64,000 nucleotides of DNA from Rhizobium mesoamericanum STM3625 (GCF_000312665.1 NZ_HF536773.1:421582-485581), one strand, 5' to 3'; positions 8,980-17,433 are shown, counted from the first letter of the stretch. Notes: generated by a model not told the origin, from the sequence alone. A program made the numbers and translations.

Positions 8980-9180
8980 ATGGAAGCTATCCGTTTGAAA
9001 ATGCAAGCAGCGAATGATCCCTATAGAACGCTCAACCGCGAGGAGGCACTTGCGGCGGCTTTCCACGATTTCGTGCAAAGGGTTCTCTCAGCAGGTTGGA
9101 ATGAACCAGAGGTTGCTCTAACTCTGGCTGACATCGCCGATGATTACGTCATGGCACTCGCTCGAAGGGTTGCTAATTAG
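8980..9180 (+). CDS. Small hypothetical protein
   Basis: A 66-residue frame with start ATG 8980 preceded by AGGGGGCG; an upstream in-frame ATG lies at 8929. The sequence has a regular amphipathic alpha-helical pattern ('EEALAAAFHDFVQRVL', 'EVALTLADIADDYVMAL') and looks like a genuine small cytosolic protein. I do not recognise a family. It is convergent with the broken gene at 9334-9923. Confidence 0.5.
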   Translation: MEAIRLKMQAANDPYRTLNREEALAAAFHDFVQRVLSAGWNEPEVALTLADIADDYVMALARRVAN

Positions 9181-9247
9181 TGTAGCGTACCGTCCGCGCG
9201 TCGCAGCTGGGGGCACACGCGGAATTATCAGCATCCCTTCAACGCAG

Positions 9248-9283
9248 CCGAGGCCCACCGAACATGCAAGCGGCGGGCCTCGG
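9248..9283. terminator. Inverted repeat between convergent genes
   Basis: A perfect 9-bp stem CCGAGGCCC / GGGCCTCGG with an 18-base loop lies between the ends of the 8980 gene and the convergent 9334-9923 pseudogene. No T-run follows, so it may be a bidirectional terminator or a transcript-stabilising hairpin. Confidence 0.45.
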
Positions 9284-9333
9284 TCGTCTAACGGCCTCGT
9301 CGTCAACACTTTGCCGAAGCTTCGGTCACGAGT

Positions 9334-9923
9334 TCAATGCGATAGTGATTGAATATAGTCGTAAGCGATGGTGGTCTCTTCGCTTGTTCCCTCATCATAG
9401 ACTTTGGCCAGCGTGGCGTGCAAGTCGGGAGAGTAAAGCGCGCTCCAGACGTCTACCGGTTGGCCCGCTCGCTTCGTTTCCTGCCTGACTCTGAAAGCCT
9501 CATATTCGCAGCGGCCAACTGCAACGGTTTCCTGCTTCGTCACCGTCAACTTCAATGTCCATGGATCCTTGGACTGCTGCGGATCGAAGGGAACAAAGCT
9601 GATGATGTGGTGCGCATCTTTCTTCAGCGGAAGAACGCGTCTTCAAATCCACCAAGCGGATAAATCGCATATCGCTCATCATTGCTGAAACGCGACAGGT
9701 CGATCAGGCCCCCGTATGAATAAATAGTTTGCTTATCCGACCCCCCGAAGGAATTGGTTATTGCCAGCAGCGGCCCCTGTGCCGGTCTGAACTCACTGAT
9801 CGCACCGGAATTTCGCAACAAGAAACCCTTCTTCGCTGTCTTAGCCGATGGGCAATCAACCGCATTCGCGGCAACAGGAAGGACAATGGCAAAGAATAAT
9901 CCAAATAGACATTTCGTAATCAT
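9334..9923 (-). pseudogene. Secreted protein gene broken by a one-base frameshift
   Basis: The 5' part (9923 down to 9624) encodes an N-terminal signal peptide ('CLFGLFFAIVLPVAANA') and about 80 further residues, then meets TGA at 9624-9626. Shifting by one base at about 9628-9631 (a C missing from what would be CCC on the minus strand) restores a frame that continues without a break as 'PLKKDAHHIISFVPFDPQQ' into the 73-codon frame ending at 9334. The intact product would be a periplasmic or secreted protein of about 196 residues. I do not recognise the family. Either this is a recent inactivating mutation or a sequencing error at a short C-run. Confidence 0.75.
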
Positions 9924-10234
9924 GATCTACCGATCGAAGACAGTTGAAAGCGATTGACCTTTAGATTGACCGCAATAGAATTTCCACAGCCAATCTCGCA
10001 TAGGTTGCACTTCCGCACAGTCTCTTTTCAGCAATGATACGTCAGCCGGATTATTTTGTTTGTCGATCGTCAAAAGGCGGTTTGACTGCGCTGCCAATCA
10101 TATCGACGCGGAAATATGGTCGATACCGACCGTCACTTGCTTTACAGCTATGTCCCACTCTGTAAAGTCCTCAAGCGCAGCCAATCGGCAGCGGCTCGAA
10201 TGCACACGACGAGCGCTGCCTACAAGGAGGAATG
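9924..10234. other. Intergenic region upstream of the VOC gene
   Basis: About 310 bases without a supported gene. It separates the divergently oriented 9334-9923 pseudogene from the VOC gene and contains the inverted repeat at 10140-10167, listed separately. Nothing else stands out. Confidence 0.5.
10140..10167 (+). promoter_or_regulatory. Perfect inverted repeat overlapping a possible promoter
   Basis: CTTTACAG and CTGTAAAG form a perfect 8-bp inverted repeat with a 12-base spacer, 68 bases before the VOC gene start. TTTACA (10141-10146) and TAAAGT (10163-10168), 16 bases apart, could be -35 and -10 elements, so a regulator bound to the repeat would cover the promoter. The regulator is unknown. 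Confidence 0.4.
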
Positions 10235-10612
10235 ATGTTTCATCATGTTTCTATTGGCGTGGCCGATCTCGAGCGCGCGCGCAAGTTTTACGATGCAGCA
10301 CTCGAGCCCCTGGGCTATACGAGGCTTTCCACGAGTGACAGGTGGTTGGGCTATGGCGCGGAAGACCCAAAGCTTTGGATAAAGCTCGCCGAGCGCCCGG
10401 TCGTTCCCGATATGGAGTCTGGCCTGCACTTCTGTTTTGTTGCCGGCAGCGAGGAAAGTGTCAGGGCTTTTCACGCAAACGCAACGGCAAACGGCGGAAC
10501 CGACAACGGAGAACCCGGAGTACGGCCCGAATACGCATCTTTCTACTATGCAGCATTCGTCATCGATCCGGACGGCTATCGCCTGGAAGCCTTTTTCCAT
10601 CGCCCTGAGTAA
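10235..10612 (+). CDS. VOC/glyoxalase-family protein
   Basis: A 125-residue single VOC module pair: 'FHHVSIGVADLERARKFYDAALEPLGY' at the N-terminus and 'YYAAFVIDPDGYRLEAFFH' at the C-terminus. His of 'FHHV' and Glu of 'LEAFFH' are probable metal ligands. Members include glyoxalases, dioxygenases and antibiotic-binding proteins, so the substrate cannot be told. ATG 10235 is preferred over ATG 10232 because the AGGAGG at 10225-10230 would be too close to the latter. It is followed after 47 bases by a DHA2 exporter on the same strand, which hints at a role in tolerance to a small toxic molecule. Confidence 0.85.
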   Translation: MFHHVSIGVADLERARKFYDAALEPLGYTRLSTSDRWLGYGAEDPKLWIKLAERPVVPDMESGLHFCFVAGSEESVRAFHANATANGGTDNGEPGVRPEYASFYYAAFVIDPDGYRLEAFFHRPE

Positions 10613-10659
10613 GCCCTTGGTGGGATTGCCTCGAATGCTGCTGGTCACAAGGCAACCGC

Positions 10660-12204
10660 ATGTCGCAACGTCTTGAACCGGTCTCCTCTCACGCGCCTTC
10701 CGCGGTCATCTGGGTGGGCTTCATCGCGATGTGCGTCGGCATGTTCATGGCGATCCTCGACGTGCAGGTCGTCGCGACATCCTTGCCGACGATCCAACAG
10801 GCCATCAATATCGACCCCGATCAGATGAGTTGGATCCAGACCGTCTACCTGATCGCGGAGGTCGTCGCCATACCGCTGACCGGCTTGCTGACACGCGTCT
10901 TGACGATGCGATGGCTGTTCGTCGCCTCCATCGGCCTGTTTGTCATTTCATCCGCCGGCTGTGCGGCAAGCAGCGACTTCAACGAAGTGGTGAGCTGGAG
11001 GGCGCTGCAAGGCTTTTCCGGAGGAACTTTGATTCCGGCAGTATTTTCGGCCGTTTTCATCCTCTTTCCCAATGAGCGGCAGGCGATTGCCACGACAATT
11101 GCCGGCGTGCTGGCGGTCCTTGCTCCGACGGTCGGACCGATCATCGGCGGCTGGCTGACGGCGACCTACTCATGGCACTGGCTGTTCCTCATCAACATCG
11201 TTCCTGGCATTGTCTCGGCACTGATAGCGTGGCGGTCGCTGCCGCGGCAGAAGGGTGACTTCTCCGAACTTCGACATCTCGACGGTTTGTCACTCGTGAT
11301 GATGGCGTTGGCGCTGACATGTCTCGAATTGGGACTGAAGGAAGCTCCGACCAACGGCTGGATTTCGCCCTATGTTTTAAGCCTGCTGTCCGTAAGCCTT
11401 GTATCTGGAACCGGGTTCGCATCCAGGTCGCTGCAAAGGACGCGCCCGATCGTCGATCTGCATCATTTTCGTGATCGGAACTTTTTTGTCGGCTCGACCC
11501 TCAGTTTCGTGCTTGGGATCGGCCTTTTCGGCTCTGTCTATCTCATGCCGGTTTTCCTTGCCTTCATCAGGGGGCACAATGCCCTCGAAATCGGGATGAC
11601 AATGCTGGTAACGGGTATTACGCAGCTGATCGCCGCACCGATCGCCGTTGCGCTCGAAAAGCGAACGGATCCGCGCCTGCTTTCGGCCGCAGGCTTTGCG
11701 GTGTTCGCGATCGGACTGGGGATGAGCGCATTTCAGGATCCACGTTCCGATTACGACGCCATGTTCTGGCCCCAGGTCGTGCGTGGCGCTGCGATCATGT
11801 TCTGTCTGCTGCCACCAACGCGCCTGGCACTCGGAACCTTGCCACCGGCGCGAGTACCCGATGCAAGCGGGCTCTTCAATCTGATGCGCAACCTTGGCGG
11901 AGCGATCGGCATCGCAATGATCGATACGATCATCTACACGCGTTCGGAGCCGCTTGGGCAGGCGCTATGGGATCAGCTGCGAGCCGGCGACTTAGCCGCG
12001 GCAAGATTTGTCGGAGCTCCGGAGGGAACGATCACCGGCAGCCCCGGCAACTTCACTCCCGACACGATCGCGGCCTTGGATCCGCTGGTACAGACGGCAG
12101 CAAGCGTCCAAGCGATCAACGAGGCTTGGCTGGTCGCCGCCGTCCTGGCAGGCTGTGCGCTGCTCTTTTTACCACTTGCCAGACCGGTCGCGCCGCCCCA
12201 ATGA
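10660..12204 (+). CDS. DHA2-family MFS drug exporter
   Basis: A 514-residue membrane protein of the EmrB/QacA type with about 14 predicted hydrophobic segments. The segment 'MAILDVQVVATSLPTI' in TM1 is the DHA2 motif D1 equivalent, and 'VLAPTVGPIIGGWLTATYSWHWLFLINI' (TM5 motif C region) is characteristic. It exports drugs or other small molecules in exchange for protons. Unlike EmrAB systems there is no adaptor (EmrA) gene beside it. It is probably co-transcribed with the VOC gene. Confidence 0.9.
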   Translation: MSQRLEPVSSHAPSAVIWVGFIAMCVGMFMAILDVQVVATSLPTIQQAINIDPDQMSWIQTVYLIAEVVAIPLTGLLTRVLTMRWLFVASIGLFVISSAGCAASSDFNEVVSWRALQGFSGGTLIPAVFSAVFILFPNERQAIATTIAGVLAVLAPTVGPIIGGWLTATYSWHWLFLINIVPGIVSALIAWRSLPRQKGDFSELRHLDGLSLVMMALALTCLELGLKEAPTNGWISPYVLSLLSVSLVSGTGFASRSLQRTRPIVDLHHFRDRNFFVGSTLSFVLGIGLFGSVYLMPVFLAFIRGHNALEIGMTMLVTGITQLIAAPIAVALEKRTDPRLLSAAGFAVFAIGLGMSAFQDPRSDYDAMFWPQVVRGAAIMFCLLPPTRLALGTLPPARVPDASGLFNLMRNLGGAIGIAMIDTIIYTRSEPLGQALWDQLRAGDLAAARFVGAPEGTITGSPGNFTPDTIAALDPLVQTAASVQAINEAWLVAAVLAGCALLFLPLARPVAPPQ

Positions 12205-12323
12205 GGTGACGCAACCTCAAGGGTGAACAGAGCGTTCAATCGTCTTTCCATGGCGGATGCCGCTTCCCATGTTAAGCCAATCGCAAATCCACGGAAAAAC
12301 GTGATCTCCAACGGGCAAAAATC

Positions 12324-13346
12324 ATGAAGAAAATCGGCTTTCTCTCCTTCGGCCACTGGGCACCCTCTCCCCAATCGCAGACCCGCTCCGCAGGCGACGC
12401 GCTGCTCCAATCGATCGACCTTGCCGTTGCTGCTGAAGAGCTCGGCGCGGACGGCGCCTATTTCCGCGTCCACCATTTTGCCCGACAGCTCGCCTCCCCC
12501 TTCCCGTTGCTGGCCGCAGTCGGCGCTAAGACGAAAAATATAGAAATCGGGACCGCGGTCATCGACATGCGCTACGAGAACCCGCTTTACATGGCCGAGG
12601 ACGCTGGGGCCGCCGATTTGATAGCCGGCGGGCGCCTGCAGCTCGGCATCAGCCGTGGCTCGCCCGAACAAGTCATCGATGGATGGCGTTATTTCGGCTA
12701 CCAACCCCAGGACGGGTCGACAGACGCCGATATGGGTCGCAGCCATGCCGAAGTCTTCCTGGACGCGCTCAAAGGCGAAGGCTTTGCTCGGCCGAACCCG
12801 CGCCCAATGTTCCCCAACCCGCCAGGGCTGCTGCGCCTTGAACCCTATTCGGAAGGGTTGCGCGAACGCATCTGGTGGGGCGCCGGATCCAACGCAACTG
12901 CAATCTGGGCAGCCAAGCTCGGCATGAACCTGCAAAGTTCGACGCTGAAAGACGACGAAACGGGCGAACCCTTCCATGTCCAGCAGGCAGCGCAAATTCG
13001 CGCCTATCGCGAGGCATGGAAGGATGCCGGCCACAGCCGCACGCCGCGCGTGTCGGTCAGCCGCAGCATCTTTGCGCTTGTCGACGATCGTGATCGTGCC
13101 TATTTCGGTCGCGGCGGCAAGGAAGAGGATTCGATCGGCTATATCGACGAAAACACCAAGGCAATCTTTGGTCGTTCCTACGCTGCAGAACCGGATGCGC
13201 TGGTCAGACAGCTCTCCGAAGACCAGGCCATTGCGGAAGCCGATACGCTGCTTTTGACCGTCCCCAATCAGCTTGGCGTCGAATACAACGCCCATGTGAT
13301 CGAGGCCATCCTCAAACACGTAGCCCCTGCCCTCGGCTGGCGTTAA
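12324..13346 (+). CDS. LLM-class flavin-dependent oxidoreductase
   Basis: A 340-residue luciferase-like monooxygenase-fold protein. Typical features are 'EELGADGAYFRVHHF', 'PFPLLAAVGAKTKNIEIGTAVIDMRYENPLYMAEDAG' split over two helices, and 'GISRGSPEQ' in the flavin-binding region. The family uses FMN or F420; in this group FMN is expected. The substrate is unknown. The start at ATG 12324 lacks a strong ribosome binding site. A long minus-strand frame over the same bases is a shadow. Confidence 0.85.
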   Translation: MKKIGFLSFGHWAPSPQSQTRSAGDALLQSIDLAVAAEELGADGAYFRVHHFARQLASPFPLLAAVGAKTKNIEIGTAVIDMRYENPLYMAEDAGAADLIAGGRLQLGISRGSPEQVIDGWRYFGYQPQDGSTDADMGRSHAEVFLDALKGEGFARPNPRPMFPNPPGLLRLEPYSEGLRERIWWGAGSNATAIWAAKLGMNLQSSTLKDDETGEPFHVQQAAQIRAYREAWKDAGHSRTPRVSVSRSIFALVDDRDRAYFGRGGKEEDSIGYIDENTKAIFGRSYAAEPDALVRQLSEDQAIAEADTLLLTVPNQLGVEYNAHVIEAILKHVAPALGWR

Positions 13347-13362
13347 CCTCTGGGCGCACGCC

Positions 13363-13950
13363 CTATTGCTTTATGGCGAGCGCGCTCCGTCCGCTTGTGG
13401 TGTCGGCGATCAGCCTGGCAACTTCTTCCGACTTTGCTTCGGGAAAGCTCGCCGTGATCTCCGCACCGGCACCCGTGAACCTCTCGCTCAGGACCTGCAC
13501 GCCCTCAAAGGCGATTAGCCTCGCCTTGATGATCGCAAGATCGGAAAACGCGGCGCTGATTGTTCCTTCTAAAGTTGGAACGAGCTCTACGAGTTCGCCG
13601 GCCCTGAGGCAGGCGGCGGCGGTGCCGCCATAGGCGCGGATCAATCCGCCGGTGCCGAGAAGCACACCGCCGAACCAGCGGGCCACAATGACGATAACCT
13701 TATCGAGCGATTGACCGTCGATCGCTTGCAAAATGGGCTTTCCGGCTGTCCCACTCGGCTCGCCGTCATCGCCGAAGCGGTACGTCTGACCGATACGCCA
13801 CGCCCAGCAATTATGGTTGGCGTCGCCTTGGGAGTGTGCTGCAAGCGCTTGCTTTGCTTCGAGCTCGCCCGCGATCGGCACGGCGATCGCGCGAAACCGG
13901 CTCTTCTTGACGATCTGCTCAAGGGATATAGGACGTTCCAGCGAATACAT
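13363..13950 (-). CDS. yigZ: YigZ/IMPACT-family protein
   Basis: A 195-residue protein of usual length for the family. The N-terminal UPF0029/IMPACT domain carries 'KKSRFRAIAVPI', 'DANHNCWAWRIG', 'DDGEPSGTAGKPIL' and 'VARWFGGVLLGTGGLIRAYGG', which are hallmark motifs. The C-terminal DUF1949-like domain is present (about 135-195). Bacterial members are linked to translation or regulation, but the biochemical role is not settled. It is convergent with the LLM gene. Confidence 0.9.
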   Translation of the reverse strand: MYSLERPISLEQIVKKSRFRAIAVPIAGELEAKQALAAHSQGDANHNCWAWRIGQTYRFGDDGEPSGTAGKPILQAIDGQSLDKVIVIVARWFGGVLLGTGGLIRAYGGTAAACLRAGELVELVPTLEGTISAAFSDLAIIKARLIAFEGVQVLSERFTGAGAEITASFPEAKSEEVARLIADTTSGRSALAIKQ

Positions 13951-14053
13951 GAGAGCTGTATAGGGCAGTGTGGCCGCCGAGCGAAGATGGTTTCATTTCG
14001 CAACGGCGAATATGACCGGAAAGTCGGTCACGGGACGCAACGCTGCAACCTCT

Positions 14054-14371
14054 TTACTGCGGCGGCACCGAGATTCTGCCCTTCATGTTCGGGTGAAACC
14101 GACAATAATAGTCGACCGATGTCGTTGCCTTCAGCACGAGACTTCCGGACTTTCCCGGGGGAATGACCACCTCCCAATCCCCCATTACGGTCGCCGTATG
14201 GGCAAGAATGTCCTTGTTGATCCATTCGATAGTGTCGCCTGGCCTTGCGCTTATCTCGGCGGGCGAAAACATCATTTTTTCGATTATCACCGTGACTGTT
14301 TCCGCCCGGGCCGGAACGACACCTGTTGTCAACGCAGATACCGCAACCATCCACAGATGCCGTCTCAGCAT
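14054..14371 (-). CDS. Cupredoxin (amicyanin/plastocyanin-like) secreted copper protein
   Basis: A 105-residue protein with a signal peptide (about 1-23, 'ALTTGVVPARA'). Type 1 copper ligands are visible: His in 'KDILAHTATV', and Cys, His and Met in 'YYCRFHPNMKG'. It is therefore a periplasmic single-copper electron-transfer or copper-handling protein. AGGAGG precedes the start. It lies 11 bases behind the DUF4142 gene and downstream of an ECF sigma gene, a set compatible with an envelope or oxidative-stress regulon. Confidence 0.88.
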   Translation of the reverse strand: MLRRHLWMVAVSALTTGVVPARAETVTVIIEKMMFSPAEISARPGDTIEWINKDILAHTATVMGDWEVVIPPGKSGSLVLKATTSVDYYCRFHPNMKGRISVPPQ

Positions 14372-14382
14372 ATTGCCGCCTC

Positions 14383-14907
14383 CTACTTGAGATCGGCAGC
14401 GACGTGCTCAGCATGCTGCTCGTGACCCTGGAAGACTTTAAGGCCGGTTTGGAGCAGCTCCTTGAGCTCGGCATTGCTAGCCGACGGGATCAACAGCGTC
14501 TCGAGCGCGCCATTGACCTGCTTATGGTAGGCGACTTCGTTGGCAACATATGCCTTGTCGAAGCTTGCGCCACTAAATTTGGCGAGTTTAGCCCGTTCAT
14601 CGGTCGCAGCCTTTTTCAGCGTCTTGCTTGTGTCATTATCCTCCGGCGTGACCTTGAGCTTCTTGACCAATGCGAGAGCCTGCTTGTTCACAGCCTCATG
14701 ATCCCGCACCATATCCTCAGCGAAGGCGACGACCTCCTTGTTCTTGGATTTCGAGATCGCAAGCTTTGCTGCCTCGACGTCGATGAGGCCGGCCGTATAT
14801 GCGATATGCGCGATCTGCGCGTCCGTCGGCTTGTCCGCAGCCCATGCCGATGGCGCCATTCCGAAAAGGCAAAGTGCGGTCAGGGTTGCAATCTGGCGAG
14901 TATGCAT
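14383..14907 (-). CDS. DUF4142-domain exported protein
   Basis: A 174-residue protein with a signal peptide ending 'SAWA-AD'. The mature part is helical and carries DUF4142 features: 'DAQIAHIAYTAGLIDVEAAKLA', 'AEDMVRDHEAVNKQALAL' and a C-terminal 'HEQHAEHVAADL'. The fold resembles ferritin-like bundles, and the function is unknown. ATG 14907 has AAGGAGG at good spacing, so the longer frame from 14946 is rejected. It probably forms one unit with the cupredoxin gene, and a GGGAACC box lies about 80 bases upstream. Confidence 0.85.
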   Translation of the reverse strand: MHTRQIATLTALCLFGMAPSAWAADKPTDAQIAHIAYTAGLIDVEAAKLAISKSKNKEVVAFAEDMVRDHEAVNKQALALVKKLKVTPEDNDTSKTLKKAATDERAKLAKFSGASFDKAYVANEVAYHKQVNGALETLLIPSASNAELKELLQTGLKVFQGHEQHAEHVAADLK

Positions 14908-14984
14908 AGGAACCTCCTTCAGCCGAGCCGGCGAGCCCGGGCGCAATTTACTGGAACGAACATTGGATGCCTGCGCGACGATTA

Positions 14985-14991
14985 GGTTCCC
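14985..14991 (-). promoter_or_regulatory. GGGAACC box upstream of DUF4142 gene
   Basis: This heptamer is identical to the one upstream of the ECF sigma gene and is placed right after the sigma stop codon, about 80 bases before the DUF4142 start. It is a candidate -35 element for the sigma factor encoded next door. No convincing -10 is seen. Confidence 0.3.
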
Positions 14992-14995
14992 GCAA

Positions 14996-15691
14996 TTAAT
15001 CCGGAAAACCGAGACGGCCCATCACCGTGGTGGTCAGACGCTCGCATCGGCGACCGGCAAAAGGAAATGCGGAAAGCAGCACGGGACCGATCTGCTCGTC
15101 GATGCGCTCGCGCACGAGGCGCCTGGCGCGATGCAACCGGGTCTTTACGGTCTCTGCGCGCAGGCCAAGAAGCTCCGCCGTCTCCTCCACACTTAGCCCC
15201 TCGATGACTCTTGCGACAAAGACGGTTCTGTAGATATCGGGAAGTGCGTCGGTCGCCTGCTCGACCAATTGCAGGATTTGCCGTTGCGCCATGGTCCGCT
15301 CCGGATCGCCGCTCGTGTTGTCAACAGGAAATTGGAGGATTGTGGCTCCAAGGCTTTGACCCGCAGAACCCCCCCTCCCCGCCGTTCGCCGTGCTTTTCG
15401 CAGACGCCCGAGTGCCTCGTTGATCACTATGCGAGATAGCCAGGTGGCGAGCGAGGACTCTCCCCGGAACCGGTCAAGATGCGAGAATCCCCGGACATAG
15501 GCCTCCTGAACCACGTCCTCGGCTTCGCTATCGTTGCGAATGATGCTTCTTGCGAGCCGAAAGAGGCGCTGATTGTGAGACGCCATAATTGCGCGAAATG
15601 CGTGACGATCGCGTGCAATCGCGCGTCGCGCCAGCTCGACATCGGCCATCGTATCGAGTGCCTCTGTCCGATCGGTTCGAATGTGCGACAT
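14996..15691 (-). CDS. ECF (sigma-70 region 2/4) RNA polymerase sigma factor
   Basis: A 231-residue protein with region 2 (about 20-95; 'RLFRLARSIIRNDSEAEDVVQEAYVRGFSHLDRFRGE' in pieces) and region 4 (about 145-200; 'LPDIYRTVFVARVIEGLSVEETAELLGL' then 'VKTRLHRARRLVRE'). ATG 15691 has AAGGAG six bases upstream; starts further upstream are less likely. No anti-sigma factor gene is adjacent. Downstream on the same strand are the DUF4142 and cupredoxin genes. A GGGAACC sequence upstream suggests autoregulation. Confidence 0.9.
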   Translation of the reverse strand: MSHIRTDRTEALDTMADVELARRAIARDRHAFRAIMASHNQRLFRLARSIIRNDSEAEDVVQEAYVRGFSHLDRFRGESSLATWLSRIVINEALGRLRKARRTAGRGGSAGQSLGATILQFPVDNTSGDPERTMAQRQILQLVEQATDALPDIYRTVFVARVIEGLSVEETAELLGLRAETVKTRLHRARRLVRERIDEQIGPVLLSAFPFAGRRCERLTTTVMGRLGFPD

Positions 15692-15712
15692 CTTCATCTC
15701 CTTAGCACGCCA

Positions 15713-15741
15713 ATAGATGACGCTTGGGGGCAAAGGTTCCC
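15713..15741 (-). promoter_or_regulatory. Possible ECF-type promoter for the sigma gene
   Basis: On the minus strand GGGAACC (15735-15741) resembles the GGAAC -35 box of ECF sigma factors, and 15 bases later ATCTA (15714-15718) could be the -10. A second GGGAACC copy lies at 14985-14991 just ahead of the DUF4142 gene. The pairing suggests the sigma factor drives both, but it is a by-eye match. Confidence 0.4.
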
Positions 15742-15891
15742 AAAATTCGTGAGCGCACGGAGATTGAAGTCGACCTCATCAATCCTGGCATGGCGACGTT
15801 TTCCAATCGCGCGTTTGACATGGCGGAAAAGGACGCCAACATTGCCTAAAAAGGCTTCACCGAAGCCAAATTACCAAGGCTTCTAGATGGG

Positions 15892-17355
15892 ATGGACAGA
15901 ATGAACCTCAAGGACCCCACGCTTTTTCGTCAGGCAGCGCTGGTTGCCGGAAGATGGATCGAGGCTGATTCGTCGAATGCGATCGACGTCAACAACCCGG
16001 CGACCGGCGAGATCATCGGCCGCGTCCCGAAGCTGGGTGCTGCCGAAACAAGAGCCGCAATCGAGGCGGCCCAGCTTGCCCAAAAGGGGTGGGCCGCACG
16101 CACCGCCAAGGAGCGCTCTGGCATACTTCGCAAATGGTTCGAGCTGATGAGCGAGCACAAGGAGGATCTTGGCCGCATCCTGACATCAGAACAGGGCAAG
16201 CCGCTTGCCGAAGCAACCGGCGAGATCGTCTATGGGGCAAGCTTCATCGAATGGTTCGCCGAGGAAGCACGGCGCGTCTATGGCGATCTGGTGCCCGGCC
16301 ATCAGCCCGACAAGCGCATCCTTGTGATGAAGCAGCCAATCGGGGTGGTCGCCGCGATCACGCCGTGGAACTTCCCGAACGCGATGATCACCCGCAAGGC
16401 CGGACCGGCCTTTGCGGCGGGCTGTGCCATGGTGCTGAAGCCGGCCAGCCAGACGCCGTTTTCCGCCATCGCCATTGCCGTGCTCGCCGAACGCGCGGGA
16501 CTGCCAAAGGGGCTGTTTTCCGTCATCACTGGCTCGGCCCGCGAGATCGGCGCCGAGATGACGTCGAACCCCGTGGTCCGCAAGCTGACCTTCACCGGCT
16601 CGACCGAGATCGGCGCGGAGCTTTACAAGCAGAGCGCGGCGACGATCAAGAAGCTTGGCCTCGAGCTTGGCGGCAACGCCCCGTTCATCGTCTTTGACGA
16701 TGCCGACCTCGATGCTGCCGTCGAAGGCGCACTGATCGCCAAGTTCCGCAACAACGGCCAGACCTGTGTGTGCGCCAACCGCCTCTACGTGCAGGACGGT
16801 GTCTATGATGCCTTCGCCGCCAAGCTTGCGGCAGCCGTCGGCGGGCTGAAGACCGGCAACGGCTTCGATGCGGGTGTCATCCTCGGGCCGCTGATCGACC
16901 GGCCGGCGCTGGAAAAGGTCGAGGAGCACGTCGCCGATGCGCTTGCCAAGGGGGCGCGCGTCGTCCAGGGCGGCAAGCGTCATGCGCTGGGTGGCACCTT
17001 TTACGAGGCGACGGTGCTCGCCGATGTCACAGAGGAGATGGTCGTTGCCCGCGAGGAGACCTTCGGACCAGTGGCGCCGCTCTTCCGCTTCAAGGACGAG
17101 GCCGACGTGATTGAGCAGGCCAATGACACCGAGTTTGGCCTTGCCTCCTACTTCTACGCCAAGGATCTTTCCCGCGTCTTTCGCGTCGCCGAGGCGCTCG
17201 AATACGGCATGGTTGGCGTCAACACCGGATTGATCTCGACGGCGGAAGCGCCGTTCGGCGGCGTCAAGCTTTCTGGCCTCGGACGCGAGGGCTCGAAATA
17301 CGGCATCGAGGAATTTCTGGAGGTCAAATATGTCTGCCTCGGCGGCATCGGCTGA
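15892..17355 (+). CDS. gabD: NAD(P)-dependent succinate-semialdehyde dehydrogenase
   Basis: A 487-residue aldehyde dehydrogenase. Catalytic Glu lies in 'LELGGNAPF', catalytic Cys in 'NNGQTCVCANR', and cofactor binding is seen at 'TPWNFPNAM' and 'FTGSTEIG'. The 'CVCANR' double-Cys motif and 'EYGMVGVN' followed by 'GGVKLSGLGREGSKYGIEEF' are typical of GabD. It oxidises succinic semialdehyde to succinate in GABA breakdown. ATG 15901 is an equally possible start. It stands alone, without a gabT or regulator beside it. Confidence 0.9.
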   Translation: MDRMNLKDPTLFRQAALVAGRWIEADSSNAIDVNNPATGEIIGRVPKLGAAETRAAIEAAQLAQKGWAARTAKERSGILRKWFELMSEHKEDLGRILTSEQGKPLAEATGEIVYGASFIEWFAEEARRVYGDLVPGHQPDKRILVMKQPIGVVAAITPWNFPNAMITRKAGPAFAAGCAMVLKPASQTPFSAIAIAVLAERAGLPKGLFSVITGSAREIGAEMTSNPVVRKLTFTGSTEIGAELYKQSAATIKKLGLELGGNAPFIVFDDADLDAAVEGALIAKFRNNGQTCVCANRLYVQDGVYDAFAAKLAAAVGGLKTGNGFDAGVILGPLIDRPALEKVEEHVADALAKGARVVQGGKRHALGGTFYEATVLADVTEEMVVAREETFGPVAPLFRFKDEADVIEQANDTEFGLASYFYAKDLSRVFRVAEALEYGMVGVNTGLISTAEAPFGGVKLSGLGREGSKYGIEEFLEVKYVCLGGIG

Positions 17356-17403
17356 AAGCCCCGAACGCGCGGGACCGGAGCGTCCCCACACCCTCTTTTT
17401 TAG

Positions 17404-17433
17404 GGACGGCAGGGGTTTAAGAGGCTGCCGTCC
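17404..17433 (+). terminator. Hairpin behind gabD
   Basis: A perfect 9-bp stem GGACGGCAG / CTGCCGTCC with a 12-base loop, about 50 bases after the gabD stop. No T-run follows on the plus strand, so it is a terminator candidate of uncertain efficiency. Confidence 0.5.

Noticed and set aside
11973..13319. A 448-codon minus-strand open frame
   Set aside because: It lies opposite the clear LLM oxidoreductase and the end of the DHA2 gene, with no recognisable domain; GC-rich codon use creates such shadows.
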